From Micromonospora terminaliae (GTDB lineage Bacteria > Actinomycetota > Actinomycetes > Mycobacteriales > Micromonosporaceae): DNA of 64,000 nucleotides. The stretch is from NCBI RefSeq assembly GCF_009671205.1, contig NZ_CP045309.1, forward strand, positions 2,232,001-2,296,000, written 5' to 3'. The notes beneath the pieces are model-generated. The model was not told where the DNA came from and made no database searches. It saw nothing but the letters and a program-made list of their open reading frames with translations. Shown in pieces: positions 34,263-43,840 of this stretch (positions are counted from its first letter, which is position 1; every line of letters begins with the position of its first letter). Position numbers and translations under genes: made by a program.

Positions 34263-35210
34263 ATGCGCATCCGCCAGTTCGCCCTGCTCGGCGCGACCGC
34301 GGCGCTGCTCGCCGCCACCGCCGCCTGTGGCGGCTCCACCTCCGCCGCCGATTCCGCCGCCGAGAAGATCAAGCCCGTCTCCGTCAGCATCGAGGGCGTG
34401 GGCGCGGTCGCCACCGACAACGACCTCGCGAAGAAGGTGCCCGCCGACGTGCGCGGGCGGGGCGGCATCACCGTCGCCACCAACGCCCCCTACCAGCCGT
34501 TCATCGACTTCAAGGTCGAGGGGAAGACCGACGAGTTCAAGGGCCTGGACTACGACCTGTTCCAGGCCGCCTCGGCCCGGCTCGGGCTGACCGCGACCTT
34601 CTCCCAGCAGCCCTTCGACGGCCTGGTCCCCGGCCTCCAGGCCGGCAAGTACGACGCCATCGCCGGCGGCATCACCGACAAGAAGGAGCGCCAGCAGGTC
34701 GCCACCTTCGTCGACTACTCGGCCTCCGGCACCGGCTTCCTGGTCGCCACCGGCAACCCCCTCGGCGTCAGGACCGTCGCCGACCTGTGCGGGCGCAAGG
34801 TCGCCGTGCAGAAGGCCAGCAACCAGGCGAAGAACCTGACCGCGTACGCCAAGGAGAGCTGCACCGGCAAGGCCGTCGAGGTCAAGGAGTACCCGGAGAA
34901 CCCGCAGGCGGTGCAGGCGCTGATCGCCGGCAACGTCGACGCGGTCGCCGCCACCAAGGTCAACCTGGTCGACACCGCCGCGTCGCTCACCGGCAAGGCC
35001 GAACTGGTCGACGACCCGGCCGCGCCCAACGGCTGGCTGGCCAGCCCGAACGGCTTCGGCTTCCTCAAGGCCAACAAGGAACTCGCCGAGGCGTACCGGG
35101 CCGCCGTGCAGTCGCTGATCGACGACGGCACCTACGACAAGATCCTCGCCCGGTGGAAGCAGACCCCCATCGCCGTCAAGCAGGCCACCGTCGACAAGGC
35201 CATCGACTGA
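34263..35210 (+). CDS. Amino-acid ABC transporter substrate-binding lipoprotein
   Basis: This lipoprotein of about 315 aa has a signal peptide and lipobox ATAAC (Cys near residue 22), followed by a family 3 solute-binding domain (polar amino acids, opines): GITVATNAPYQPFIDFKVEG, GLDYDLFQAASARLGL, YDAIAGGITDKKERQQV. It is the first gene of a four-gene operon with permease, ATPase and M20 peptidase. Context suggests capture of cyanophycin breakdown products such as Arg, Asp or beta-Asp-Arg. The ATG follows GGAAGGA. A hairpin after the gene may give it higher mRNA levels than the permease. Confidence 0.9.
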   Translation: MRIRQFALLGATAALLAATAACGGSTSAADSAAEKIKPVSVSIEGVGAVATDNDLAKKVPADVRGRGGITVATNAPYQPFIDFKVEGKTDEFKGLDYDLFQAASARLGLTATFSQQPFDGLVPGLQAGKYDAIAGGITDKKERQQVATFVDYSASGTGFLVATGNPLGVRTVADLCGRKVAVQKASNQAKNLTAYAKESCTGKAVEVKEYPENPQAVQALIAGNVDAVAATKVNLVDTAASLTGKAELVDDPAAPNGWLASPNGFGFLKANKELAEAYRAAVQSLIDDGTYDKILARWKQTPIAVKQATVDKAID

Positions 35211-35248
35211 CCCCGGCGGACCACCACCCCTGATCCGCGGTCGTCGGG

Positions 35249-35271
35249 CGCCCTCCACTTCCGTGAGGGCG
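35249..35271 (+). terminator. Intercistronic hairpin between binding protein and permease genes
   Basis: A 7-bp stem CGCCCTC / GAGGGCG with a 9-nt loop lies in the 118-bp gap. It may act as an attenuating or mRNA-stabilising structure that favours binding-protein expression. Confidence 0.4.
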
Positions 35272-35328
35272 GGCCCGGAGAGGCGCCCGGCGACCGCCGC
35301 CACCTTCCTCCGCAGGAGGCACCGCAGA

Positions 35329-36183
35329 ATGACCACCGACACCCCGGCGGTGCGAGTCGTCCCCGTCCGCCACTACGGGCGCTGGCTGACCGCGCTGATC
35401 GTGTTCGGACTGACCGCCCTGTTCCTCCGGGCGCTGCTGAGCAGCCCCAACCTCGAACCCGGCACCATCGCCCATTACCTGTTCAAGGACTACGTCCTCG
35501 ACGGCGTCGTCACCACGCTCTGGCTGACCCTGCTGGCCATGCTCCTCGGCACCGCCGGCGGGATCCTGCTCGCCGTGATGCGGCTGTCGGAGAACCCGGT
35601 GCTGCGCGGCGTCTCCTGGACCTTCATCTGGATCTTCCGGGGCACCCCGCTGCTCGTGCAGATCATCTTCTTCGGCTTCCTCGGCGCGCTGTTCCCCCGC
35701 ATCACCCTGACCGTGCCGCTCACCGGCACCGTCCTGTTCGACCGCCCCACCAGCGTGGTGGTCACCGGCACCGTCGCCGCCGTGCTCGCCCTGTCCCTCA
35801 ACGAGATGGCCTACGCCGCGGAGGTGATCCGCGGCGGCATCCTCGCCGTGGACGGCGGGCAGACCGAGGCCGCCGCCGCGCTCGGCATGAGCCCCACGCT
35901 GACCCTGCGCCGCGTGGTGCTGCCCCAGGCCATGCGGGTCATCATCCCGCCGATGGGCAACGAGACCATCACCATGCTGAAGTCCACGGCCCTGGTGTCG
36001 ATCATCGCCGGACGCGACCTCATGACCGCCGTGCAGACCGTCTACCAGAACAACTACAAGGTGATCCCGCTGCTCGTGGTGGCGGCGATCTGGTACCTCG
36101 CCCTGGTCAGCCTCCTCTCGGCCGGCCAGTGGCTGATCGAGCGGCGCTTCGGCCGCGGCTTCGCCCGAGGAGGCGTGCGATGA
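35329..36183 (+). CDS. Amino-acid ABC transporter permease (HisMQ type)
   Basis: The 284-aa permease has about five to six helices. The conserved EAA loop reads [28 protein letters not shown], and [20 protein letters not shown] starts the transport domain. The ATG at 35329 gives [11 protein letters not shown]. It is coupled to the ATPase gene by an ATGA overlap. A single permease suggests a homodimer or a fused-type system of the polar amino-acid uptake family. Confidence 0.9.
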   Translation: MTTDTPAVRVVPVRHYGRWLTALIVFGLTALFLRALLSSPNLEPGTIAHYLFKDYVLDGVVTTLWLTLLAMLLGTAGGILLAVMRLSENPVLRGVSWTFIWIFRGTPLLVQIIFFGFLGALFPRITLTVPLTGTVLFDRPTSVVVTGTVAAVLALSLNEMAYAAEVIRGGILAVDGGQTEAAAALGMSPTLTLRRVVLPQAMRVIIPPMGNETITMLKSTALVSIIAGRDLMTAVQTVYQNNYKVIPLLVVAAIWYLALVSLLSAGQWLIERRFGRGFARGGVR

Positions 36184-36941
36184 CTCCGATGGTGCGTGCC
36201 GAGGGCGTCACCAAGCGGTTCGGCACCGTCGAGGTGCTCAAGGGCGTCGACCTGACCGTCCGGCCCGGCGAGGTGGCCTGCCTGCTCGGCCCCTCCGGCT
36301 CCGGCAAGTCCACCTTCCTGCGCTGCATCAACCACCTGGAGCGCATCGACGGCGGCCAGCTCTGGGTCGACGGCGACCTCGTCGGCTACCGCCGCCAGGG
36401 CGACAAGCTCCACGAGCTCAAGGCCCGCGAGGTGGCCGTGCGCCGCCGGGACATCGGCATGGTCTTCCAGCGGTTCAACCTCTTTCCCCACCTCACCGCG
36501 CTCGGCAACGTCATCGAGGCGCCCGTCCGCGTCCTCGGCACCCCCCGCGACAAGGCCCGGGAGCAGGCCATGCGGCTGCTCGACCGGGTCGGGCTCACCG
36601 AGCGCGCCGGCAACTACCCGAGCCAGCTCTCCGGCGGCCAGCAGCAGCGCGTCGCCATCGCCCGGGCCCTGGCCATGCGCCCGAAACTGATGCTCTTCGA
36701 CGAACCCACCTCCGCGCTCGACCCGGAACTGGTCGGCGAGGTGCTGGACGTCATGAAGGGCCTCGCCGCCGACGGCATGACCATGGTCGTGGTCACCCAC
36801 GAGATGGGCTTCGCCCGCGAGGTCGCCGACCAGGTCGCCTTCCTCGACGCGGGCGTGGTCGTCGAGGCCGGCACGCCGGCCGAGGTGCTCGGCAGCCCGC
36901 GCCACGACCGCACCCGCGCCTTCCTCGACAAGGTGCTCTGA
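36180..36941 (+). CDS. Amino-acid ABC transporter ATP-binding protein
   Basis: The 253-aa ATPase has Walker [11 protein letters not shown]-loop in [18 protein letters not shown], signature LSGGQQQR, Walker B LMLFDEP and the H-loop in [12 protein letters not shown], all typical of GlnQ/HisP. It energises the preceding permease and binding protein. Its stop overlaps the ATG of the M20 peptidase gene by one base, placing uptake and intracellular hydrolysis in one transcript. Confidence 0.93.
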   Translation: MTPMVRAEGVTKRFGTVEVLKGVDLTVRPGEVACLLGPSGSGKSTFLRCINHLERIDGGQLWVDGDLVGYRRQGDKLHELKAREVAVRRRDIGMVFQRFNLFPHLTALGNVIEAPVRVLGTPRDKAREQAMRLLDRVGLTERAGNYPSQLSGGQQQRVAIARALAMRPKLMLFDEPTSALDPELVGEVLDVMKGLAADGMTMVVVTHEMGFAREVADQVAFLDAGVVVEAGTPAEVLGSPRHDRTRAFLDKVL

Positions 36942-38110
36942 TGGACCCACTGATCGCGGCCGCCGGCGACCGGCTGGCCACCTACCACGACCGGCTCGCC
37001 CGACTGGTCGCCGTCGACACCGGCTCCGGGCACGTCGACGGTCTGCGGGCCGCCGCCGACCTGGTGCAGACCTGGTGCCTGGCCGCCGGGCTGGCCGTCG
37101 AGCGGGAGCCGGTCGCCGACCCGGCCGGAACGCCGCTCGGCGACGTGCTCATCGCCCGCCGCCGCGGCACCGGCACCCGCCGCATCCTGCTCGCCGGGCA
37201 CCTCGACACGGTCTTCCCGGCCGGCACGGCCACCGCCCGGCCGTTGCGGGTCCACGACGGCCGGGCGTACGGGCCCGGGGTCAGCGACGACAAGGGCGGC
37301 CTGCTCGCCGGCCTCGCCGCCGTCGAGGTGCTCACCGCGCTGAACCTCGACGGGTACGGGGAAATCGTGCTGGTCTGCACCCCGGACGAGGAGATCGGTT
37401 CGCCGGGCAGCCGGCCGCTGCTGCGTACCCTCGGGGCCGAGGCCGACGTGGCGCTCTGCCTGGAGTGCGCCCGCGACAACGGCGACCTGGTGTCGGCGCG
37501 CAAGGGGGTTGCCGACCTGGAGGTGACCCTGCGCGGGCGGGCCGCGCACGCCGGCATCGAGCCCGAACGCGGCGCGAACGCCCTGCTGGCCGCCGCCCGG
37601 CTCACCGTGGCGCTGGACCAGCTCAACGGCCGCTGGCCCGGGGTGACGGTGAACGTCGGGGTGCTGGAGGCCGGCGGCCGGCCCAACGTGGTGGCCGACC
37701 GGGCCCGGATGCTCGTCGACCTGCGCGCGTGGCACACCGGCGAGTACGAGGCCGCACTCGCCGAGATCCGCCGGCTGGTGGCCGCGCCGTCGGTCTCCGG
37801 CGTCCGCGCCGAACTGGCTGTGCACGCCCCCACCCCGCCCTGGGAACCCGGTCCGGCCGGGCGCCGGCTCATCGAGCTGGCCGCGAAGGTCGGCGCCGGA
37901 ATCGGCGTGCCCGTGTCGCACACCGCCACCGGCGGCTGCGCCGACGCGAACCTGCTGGCGGAGGCCGGGGCGGCGGTGCTGGACGGGCTCGGCCCGATCG
38001 GCGGCGCCGATCACAGCCCGGGGGAGTGGCTGGACCTCGACTCGGTGGTCCCGCGGGTGGCCCTGCTCGCGGGCCTGATCGACATGGTCGGCGTGGCCGA
38101 CCGGCCCTGA
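36941..38110 (+). CDS. M20-family metallopeptidase (CPG2-like)
   Basis: This 389-aa cytosolic zinc peptidase has metal ligands in AGHLDTVF (His), [10 protein letters not shown] (Asp), DEEIGSPGS (catalytic Glu and metal Glu), CLECARDNG (Glu) and GADHSPGEW (His). A dimerisation domain lies between with [14 protein letters not shown]. The nearest architecture is glutamate carboxypeptidase/ArgE-like. As the last gene of the transporter operon it probably hydrolyses an imported dipeptide or acylated amino acid. In a cyanophycin locus beta-Asp-Arg is the obvious candidate, although known beta-aspartyl dipeptidases are from other families. The substrate is inferred. Confidence 0.88.
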   Translation: MDPLIAAAGDRLATYHDRLARLVAVDTGSGHVDGLRAAADLVQTWCLAAGLAVEREPVADPAGTPLGDVLIARRRGTGTRRILLAGHLDTVFPAGTATARPLRVHDGRAYGPGVSDDKGGLLAGLAAVEVLTALNLDGYGEIVLVCTPDEEIGSPGSRPLLRTLGAEADVALCLECARDNGDLVSARKGVADLEVTLRGRAAHAGIEPERGANALLAAARLTVALDQLNGRWPGVTVNVGVLEAGGRPNVVADRARMLVDLRAWHTGEYEAALAEIRRLVAAPSVSGVRAELAVHAPTPPWEPGPAGRRLIELAAKVGAGIGVPVSHTATGGCADANLLAEAGAAVLDGLGPIGGADHSPGEWLDLDSVVPRVALLAGLIDMVGVADRP

Positions 38111-38374
38111 CGCTCGGCGCTGGGCAACAGAGTGCGCCGTCCGACGGCTGTCACCGAGCAGTGAACGACAGGGGCCACGCCGTGTGGGAATTCCGGTGGC
38201 CTTGACAGCCGCCGGAACCAGAGGGGGTGCGCGATGCCGCATGCCTCTCCGCCCGATGTGCTCTCATGTCTGGGGCGGCATCTTTGGTCACCTTCTTCGC
38301 CGGGTCGGCGGAGTTCGTCGGGCCCGCCGCCACCGACATTGCGTTGAGCGCCGTGCAGCGAAACGGAGGTGGTT

Positions 38375-39073
38375 GTGCAACCGACGTGGCTCGTGATGCT
38401 CGCGTGGGCCTCGCTCCTCGTGGTGCTGGCCAGCACCGCCGTTGTCGCTGTTGATCAATTTGTCCTTGGCTATCGTCAGCCAGCCAAGATCATGGAGATA
38501 GTCTGGCCGGCAACCGCCCTCTACCTCGGCCCGGCAGCCGTCCTGACCTACCGAAAATGGGGGAGACCCCAGTCTCGCCGGTGGCTCGACCGGCACGGCA
38601 AGCCGCCCAGGACGTCGCGCCATGCTCCCACGACAATCCAAACTTATCATTGCGCGACGCACTGCACTCTGGGTGTCATCATTGCTACGCCCATCATCTA
38701 CGGCATAGGCCTCGAGATCTTCGGCAGCACACTGTGGCCTGAAGTCGTCGGCGACTATCTAGGCGCAGTGGCCATCGGTATCGCATTTCGCTACTCCACC
38801 GAGGAGCACACCGGCGGTCGGCGAGCGTGGGCCGCCGTGCGGAAATTCCTCCGCGGCGACCTGCTGACGGTGTCCGTCTTCGAGCTCGCCCTATTGGGTT
38901 GGCTGGCGCTGATGCATCTTCGCGTCTTCCACGAGACCCTGCGGCCTGGTAGTCCCGTTTTCTGGTTCATCATCCAGGTCGGGTTGATCATCGGCTTCTT
39001 CGCCGCGTGGCCGCCGACCTTGTTGCTGATCCGCCGTGGTGTCAAGACCGAATTGCTGGGCACGCCGAAGTAG
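38375..39073 (+). CDS. DUF4396 family membrane protein
   Basis: The product of about 232 aa has roughly six hydrophobic helices. The signature CATHCTLGVIIA with two Cys and a His lies at the start of the third helix, as in DUF4396 proteins, which may bind metal there. The GTG at 38375 follows GGAGG by 5-6 nt. Less GC-rich codons than in neighbouring genes (several AT-ending ones) hint at a different origin. The function is unknown; the divergent-side neighbours are cydAB. The 264-bp gap upstream has no recognisable gene. Confidence 0.7.
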   Translation: MQPTWLVMLAWASLLVVLASTAVVAVDQFVLGYRQPAKIMEIVWPATALYLGPAAVLTYRKWGRPQSRRWLDRHGKPPRTSRHAPTTIQTYHCATHCTLGVIIATPIIYGIGLEIFGSTLWPEVVGDYLGAVAIGIAFRYSTEEHTGGRRAWAAVRKFLRGDLLTVSVFELALLGWLALMHLRVFHETLRPGSPVFWFIIQVGLIIGFFAAWPPTLLLIRRGVKTELLGTPK

Positions 39074-39154
39074 GTGGCGATGTACACGATGTTCAGGACC
39101 GACTCGGCCGTCGTCTACACGGCTGAGAGGTTCCTGCCGCCGGCGTGAACTGGA

Positions 39155-40150
39155 TCAGGTGGTGTCCAGATGACCGCGCTGGTGCAGGACGAACAGCAGC
39201 GCCATGGCCGGAACGACGAGCAGGAGCGCCGCGGCGGCGACGACGCTGAGCGACGCCAGGGTCGCGTCGGGTGCTGCGGCCTCGTCGATGCGTAGCTGGG
39301 TGCCCAGCAGGTACGGGTACTGCGCGACGCCCCAGCCGACCACCACCGTGCCGGCCGCGCCGACGGCGAGCGCCTGCAGTAACCGCGGCGCCGCCCGATG
39401 CAGCAGCGCGAGGCTGGCCAGCCCGCATGCCGCGGAGATCAGCACCAACGGCAGGCCGCGCCCGGTCAGCCCGTCGAACAGACGCCCGGCGTCGGCGTGC
39501 AGGATGGCGATCCCCGCCAGCGCCACCGCGCCAGTCACCACGGCGCTGGCCCGGGCCCGACGGCGGAACCAGACCTCCAGGCGGGCGTCGGCGCGCGTAC
39601 GGGCTTCGGCGGTGAGGAACACCGCGGCGACGAACGCGCACACCCCGACCGCGAGCACTCCGCCGAGCAGCGACGTGGGGTTGACCCAGCTCGTCACGGG
39701 ATCGCCGTGCCCGCCGGCGGGCACCCGCCCGGAGGCGATCCCACCGGCGACCGTGCCGAGGAAGAACGGCGTGATCACCGACGAGGTGGCGAACGCCGCC
39801 CCGGTCGCCCGCTGCTGGTCGGTCCTCACCACCACCTTCCGGAACGCGAAGCCGCTGCCGCGGACCACGATGCCCAGGGCGGCGAGGCCCAGCGGAATGT
39901 AGAGCGTGGTCGTGATGGCGGCGAACGCGGAGGGGAAGCCGGTCCAGAGCATCACCAGGCAGAAGATCAGCCACACGTGGTTGGCCTCCCACACCGGCGC
40001 CAACGTCTGATCGATCAGGTGCCTCGATTCGCGCCCACGTCGGGCACCACCGGCGGTGAGATCCCAGAACCCGGCGCCATAGTCGGCGCCCCCGAGCACG
40101 GCGTAGGCGGTGACCCCGATGAACAACACGACGGCGGCGAACGTGCTCAT
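39155..40150 (-). CDS. cydB: Cytochrome bd ubiquinol oxidase subunit II
   Basis: This 331-aa integral membrane protein partners with CydA in the bd-type quinol oxidase, which reduces oxygen with high affinity without pumping protons. The N-terminal VTAYAVLGGADYGAGFWDL and VWEANHVWLIFCLVMLWTGF are family signatures, and about eight helices are predicted. The ATG at 40150 overlaps the cydA stop by 4 bp. No cydDC assembly genes lie nearby. Confidence 0.94.
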   Translation of the reverse strand: MSTFAAVVLFIGVTAYAVLGGADYGAGFWDLTAGGARRGRESRHLIDQTLAPVWEANHVWLIFCLVMLWTGFPSAFAAITTTLYIPLGLAALGIVVRGSGFAFRKVVVRTDQQRATGAAFATSSVITPFFLGTVAGGIASGRVPAGGHGDPVTSWVNPTSLLGGVLAVGVCAFVAAVFLTAEARTRADARLEVWFRRRARASAVVTGAVALAGIAILHADAGRLFDGLTGRGLPLVLISAACGLASLALLHRAAPRLLQALAVGAAGTVVVGWGVAQYPYLLGTQLRIDEAAAPDATLASLSVVAAAALLLVVPAMALLFVLHQRGHLDTT

Positions 40151-41574
40151 GGCTGCCCCGCCGCCGGCGTGGCCTCCGGGCCCCGGGCCGGGCCGTACGG
40201 CACGTCCGTCTCGGCCGCCCCGCCCTGGTCGCGCCAACGGCGGCGCAGCAGCCGCAGGACGTACACGGTGGTGGCGCCGACCGCGACGTACAGCGCGAGG
40301 GTGGCGGCGAAGAACAGCCACAGGTTGCCGGACGTGGTGACCGCGTCCCGGGTGAGGAGGTGACCGGTGACCGTCCACGGCTGCCGGCCGACCTCGGTGA
40401 CCACCCACCCCGCCTCCAGCGCCACCACCGCGAGCACACCACTGACCGTCGTCGCCCGCAGGAACCATCTGCTGCGCGGCAGGTCACGGCGACGCCACCA
40501 GGCCAGGGCGTACCAGGCGGAGAGGCCCAGCAGTGCCGTGCCGATGCCGACCATGGTGTCGAAGCTCAGGTGGACGATCGCGACCAGGCGGTCCGGTGGT
40601 CGCACCTCGGCGGGGATGGCGTCCAGCCCCTGGATTCGGGTGGACGGCGAGTAGCCGGACAACAGCGACGCCCCCGAGGGAATCTCGATGCCGCCGTGCA
40701 CCTTCCCGTTCGCGTAGTAGCCGCCCAGCACCTCCGGCACGTGGGTGCCCGTGGTCGGGACGGCCTCGATCGCGGCGAACTTCGCCGGTTCGTTCCGGTA
40801 GACCTCGCGCGCGGCGATGTCGCCGACGAAGATCTGCAGCGGGGTGACCAGCGCCGCGACGGTCAGCGGTATCGCCAGGCCGAGCCGGTGGTACCGGTCG
40901 CGGCGACCGCGCAGCATCCCGGCGGCGTACACGCCGGCGACGACGAACCCGGCGACCATGTACGCGGCCAGCAGCATGTGGACGGCCTCGAACCCGAAGG
41001 CCCCGTTGAAGATCACCTCCAGCGGGCGGACCTCCACGATCTCGCCGTCCCGCATGGTGAATCCGCCCGGCTGGTTCATCCACGCGTTCGCCGCGACCAC
41101 CGACAGCGTGCCGCCGATCCCGGAGAGCACCACCGGCACACCGGTCCAGAAATGCGGCCATGGTCGCATCCGCTGCCACCCGAAGACGTAGATCGCGACG
41201 AAGATCGCCTCCAGGAAGAAGAACAGACCCTCGATCGCGAACGGGATGCCGAACGCCGCGCCGTAGGTGCCCATCAGCCGCGGCCACAGCAGCCCGAGCT
41301 CGAACGACAGCACCGTCCCGGACACCGCGCCGACGGCGAACAGCACCGCCGCCACCTGCGACCAGCGCCGGGCCAGCAGCAGCGCCGTCTCGTCGTTGCG
41401 ACGGATGCCCCGGGCGTTCGCGATGAGCATCAGGAAGGTGAAGGCCACCCCGAACGGCACCAGGATGATGTGGAAGCCGAGGGTGAAGGCCATCTGCTCG
41501 CGGGCCGGCAGCAGCTGCGCCGGATCGGCCGGCACCAGGCTGGCGCCGACCGTCACCAGTGACAGTCCAGGCAT
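40147..41574 (-). CDS. cydA: Cytochrome bd ubiquinol oxidase subunit I
   Basis: The 475-aa haem-bearing subunit shows REQMAFTLGFHIILVPFGVA with the haem-ligand His, EGLFFFLEAIF with the buried Glu residues, the FEAVHMLLAAYM His/Met region, and the GRQPW motif in TEVGRQPWTV. The Q loop is short, as in actinobacterial and CIO-type oxidases. It is followed directly by cydB with an ATGA overlap. It supports respiration at low oxygen or under nitrosative stress, fitting the redox genes downstream. Confidence 0.95.
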   Translation of the reverse strand: MPGLSLVTVGASLVPADPAQLLPAREQMAFTLGFHIILVPFGVAFTFLMLIANARGIRRNDETALLLARRWSQVAAVLFAVGAVSGTVLSFELGLLWPRLMGTYGAAFGIPFAIEGLFFFLEAIFVAIYVFGWQRMRPWPHFWTGVPVVLSGIGGTLSVVAANAWMNQPGGFTMRDGEIVEVRPLEVIFNGAFGFEAVHMLLAAYMVAGFVVAGVYAAGMLRGRRDRYHRLGLAIPLTVAALVTPLQIFVGDIAAREVYRNEPAKFAAIEAVPTTGTHVPEVLGGYYANGKVHGGIEIPSGASLLSGYSPSTRIQGLDAIPAEVRPPDRLVAIVHLSFDTMVGIGTALLGLSAWYALAWWRRRDLPRSRWFLRATTVSGVLAVVALEAGWVVTEVGRQPWTVTGHLLTRDAVTTSGNLWLFFAATLALYVAVGATTVYVLRLLRRRWRDQGGAAETDVPYGPARGPEATPAAGQP

Positions 41575-41659
41575 GGCCGGTGTTACCCGGTCAGGGCGGC
41601 TGGAAACGTACCTGTGGGGTGAGAATCAGGCAGAGGGGTACGGGCACCGGCGGCAGTGA

Positions 41660-42610
41660 CTAGTCGGCGACGTGGATGACGACCTTGCCGCGGCGTTTGG
41701 CCGTCTCGAGCGCCTCGTAGCCGGAACGCGTCTCGGTGAGGGGCAGCACCCGGTCCAGCACGGGCCTCAACCGGCCGTTGTCGACGAGCTCGGCGATGGA
41801 ACGCAGTGCGTTCTGGTCGGGCTCGACGATGAAGTACACCCCGCGGACGCCGTGCCGGGCCGCTTCCTGCTCATCCGGTGGGGTGACGAGGGTGACCAGC
41901 ACACCGCCCGGTTTCAGGACCGACCAGGACCGCGACTGCGTGGCTCCTCCGACGAGATCGACGACCACGTCCACGTCGCGGACGTGATCCTCGAAGCGGT
42001 CGTGGGCGTAGTCGATGACCTGCTCGGCACCCAGACCTTCGACGAATTCCCGGTCGGCGGCCGCAGCCGTGGCGCTGACGCGAGCACCCAGACCAGCCGC
42101 GAGCTGCACCACGTAGATCCCCACGCCGCCGGCGCCGCCCTGCACCAGCACGTGCTGACCGGCCTGCAGGTCGGCGTGGTCCACCAGGGCCTGCCACGCA
42201 CTCAACGCGGCCAGTGGGAGCGCTGCGGCGTGGTCGTGGTCGACGCTGGCGGGCTTGGCGGCCAGGACGGCCGCGGGCAGGGCGACGTACTCGGCGGCCG
42301 CGCCATCGCTGGTGAACGGGATCAACCCGTAGACGGCCTCTCCCTCGGCGGGGCTCTCCACCCCCGTCCCGCACGTGGCGACGACTCCGGAGAACTCGTG
42401 CGACGGGATGATCGGCGTGCGCTCCGGCCCTGACCCGTCGGAGCTGTGCGTCCACGTCTGGGGCCAGGTGAGCTCGGTGGGTGTCATGGAAGCAGCCTTC
42501 ACGGCCACCAGCACCTCACCGGGCCCCGGCTCAGGCCTGGGAGCCTCCTCGTACACGAGCTGCTCCGGCCCGCCTCTGGTGTGAGCTCTCACGGCGTGCA
42601 TCGTGCTCAT
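41660..42610 (-). CDS. MDR-superfamily NADP-dependent oxidoreductase
   Basis: This 316-aa zinc-independent reductase has a GroES-like domain (EQLVYEEAPRPEPGPGEVLV, PSHEFSGVV) and a Rossmann domain with LVQGGAGGVGIYVVQLAAGL near residue 150. The C-terminal EALETAKRRGKVVIHVAD is typical of quinone-oxidoreductase-like MDRs. The ATG at 42610 follows GGGAGGAGG. It is the first of three such genes on this strand between 41.6 and 47.8 kb. The probable role is detoxification of quinones or unsaturated carbonyls. Confidence 0.88.
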   Translation of the reverse strand: MSTMHAVRAHTRGGPEQLVYEEAPRPEPGPGEVLVAVKAASMTPTELTWPQTWTHSSDGSGPERTPIIPSHEFSGVVATCGTGVESPAEGEAVYGLIPFTSDGAAAEYVALPAAVLAAKPASVDHDHAAALPLAALSAWQALVDHADLQAGQHVLVQGGAGGVGIYVVQLAAGLGARVSATAAAADREFVEGLGAEQVIDYAHDRFEDHVRDVDVVVDLVGGATQSRSWSVLKPGGVLVTLVTPPDEQEAARHGVRGVYFIVEPDQNALRSIAELVDNGRLRPVLDRVLPLTETRSGYEALETAKRRGKVVIHVAD

Positions 42611-42892
42611 GCGAACTGCTGCCTCCTCCCGGCCGCATGTGGTCAGCGCCGCCGCCGTCCCTGGGGAGTAACTGCAGGCTGACTCCCGCATTATCTGGCG
42701 GTTCGGCAGCTCGCCCGTGGGACTTCCGTAACCCTTGCCCCTTCGGTTCCCCAAGCGCGCTGCGCTGGCCCTCCGCACCGTCGATGGGACGGCAGCGTGG
42801 TGACGAGCGCCCGCCCTCGGTGCGTGTCGCGAGCCCGAGCGGGTAATGGTCCCCAGCACGCCGACCCTTGACACCGCGACGAGGAGCGAGCG
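42611..42892. other. Divergent intergenic region
   Basis: This region lies between the MDR gene and the YkgB-like gene. The only visible control element is a GAGGAGCGAG ribosome binding site before 42893. No coding sequence is recognisable. Confidence 0.45.
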
Positions 42893-43360
42893 ATGGGCAC
42901 ACGACACGCCTCGGCCGATGGCCTCGCCTCCGTAGGCCACTCGGTCCTGCGCTCCGCCCTGGCGACGAACATCCTGTGGATCGGCGCCCTCAAGTTCAAG
43001 CAGTACGAGGTCGAGAATGACGAGCCCCTGGTCACCTCGAGTCCGCTGTTCTCGCGGTTCCGCGAGAAGCTGGGCGCCCAGAAGCTCAACCGGCTCATCG
43101 GGATCACGGAGCTCACCGTGGGTTCTCTGATCGCCGCGAAGCCGCTGGCGCCCAGAGCGTCGGCACTCGGTAGCTTCGGAGCGGTCGGGATGTTCCTCAC
43201 CACGCTCAGCTTCCTGGCCACGACCCCGGAGGTTCGGCAGGAAAAGCAGGGGATCCTGAGCCTCTCCCTGCTGGGGCAGTTCGTGTTGAAGGACACCGTG
43301 CTCCTCGGTGCCGCTCTCCTGACAGCTGCCGACTCGCTGCGCGCCGCCCGCCATCGATAA
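42893..43360 (+). CDS. DUF417 / YkgB-like membrane protein
   Basis: This 155-aa protein has four hydrophobic helices. The first region ATNILWIGALKFKQYEVEND, with the W-I-G-x-x-K-F-x-x-Y-E pattern, is the DUF417 (YkgB) signature, and GITELTVGSLIA follows. Members are often induced by reactive chlorine or other oxidants, for example near RclR-type systems in enterobacteria. That agrees with the surrounding reductases, but the role here is inferred. Confidence 0.82.
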   Translation: MGTRHASADGLASVGHSVLRSALATNILWIGALKFKQYEVENDEPLVTSSPLFSRFREKLGAQKLNRLIGITELTVGSLIAAKPLAPRASALGSFGAVGMFLTTLSFLATTPEVRQEKQGILSLSLLGQFVLKDTVLLGAALLTAADSLRAARHR

Positions 43361-43401
43361 GTTCCGGGCTGTGCACGCCCGACAGCGACAGTGCCCGGCT
43401 C

Positions 43402-43806
43402 CTACGACTCGCGGGTCTCCGGCGCGCCGTCCGTGGTCGCAGCCACGGCTTTTCTGAGCGCCGACTCGGCGGCAGCACGATCGGAGTAGCCGGGGTGCCG
43501 GGCGTCGATCAGATCGGCATAGACGGTCGTTCGCGAGAGGTAGTCGACCACGAAGGGGCAGATTGCGGTGACGGTGCCCTCGCGGGAGCGGATCTCGTCG
43601 AGTACCCGCCCCACCATCGCGCCCGCCACGCCCTGGTGTTGATGACCCGGCTCGACTTCCGTGTGCCGGAGGGCGTACCGATTGGGCCTGAGGTGGGTGT
43701 AGTAGAGCCAGCCGACCAGCTCGCCGCCGCGGAAGAGCTCAAAGCGGCCATGAGCCACGCTGTCGACCAGTTCCTCGGCCACCTGTGCCTGTCCTTCACT
43801 GCTCAT
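43402..43806 (-). CDS. GNAT-like N-acetyltransferase (1)
   Basis: This 134-aa protein of the small YjdJ-type GNAT group has an acetyl-CoA-binding region in HTEVEPGHQHQGVAGAMVGR, with a QGVAGA turn in place of the canonical Q/RxxGxG/A, and the C-terminal strand TVTAICPFVVDYL followed by ADLIDARHPGYSD. The ATG at 43806 follows GGGTGAG. It is paralogous to the protein at 46273-46761 (shared TVT-x-x-CP-x-V and HPG pattern). The substrate is unknown. Confidence 0.78.
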   Translation of the reverse strand: MSSEGQAQVAEELVDSVAHGRFELFRGGELVGWLYYTHLRPNRYALRHTEVEPGHQHQGVAGAMVGRVLDEIRSREGTVTAICPFVVDYLSRTTVYADLIDARHPGYSDRAAAESALRKAVAATTDGAPETRES

Positions 43807-43840
43807 CGACTCACCCGTCCACATGTCGTTACGCACGTGA

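Noticed and set aside
40360..41562. 400-codon plus-strand frame
   Set aside because: It is antisense to cydA and low complexity; cydA is unambiguous.
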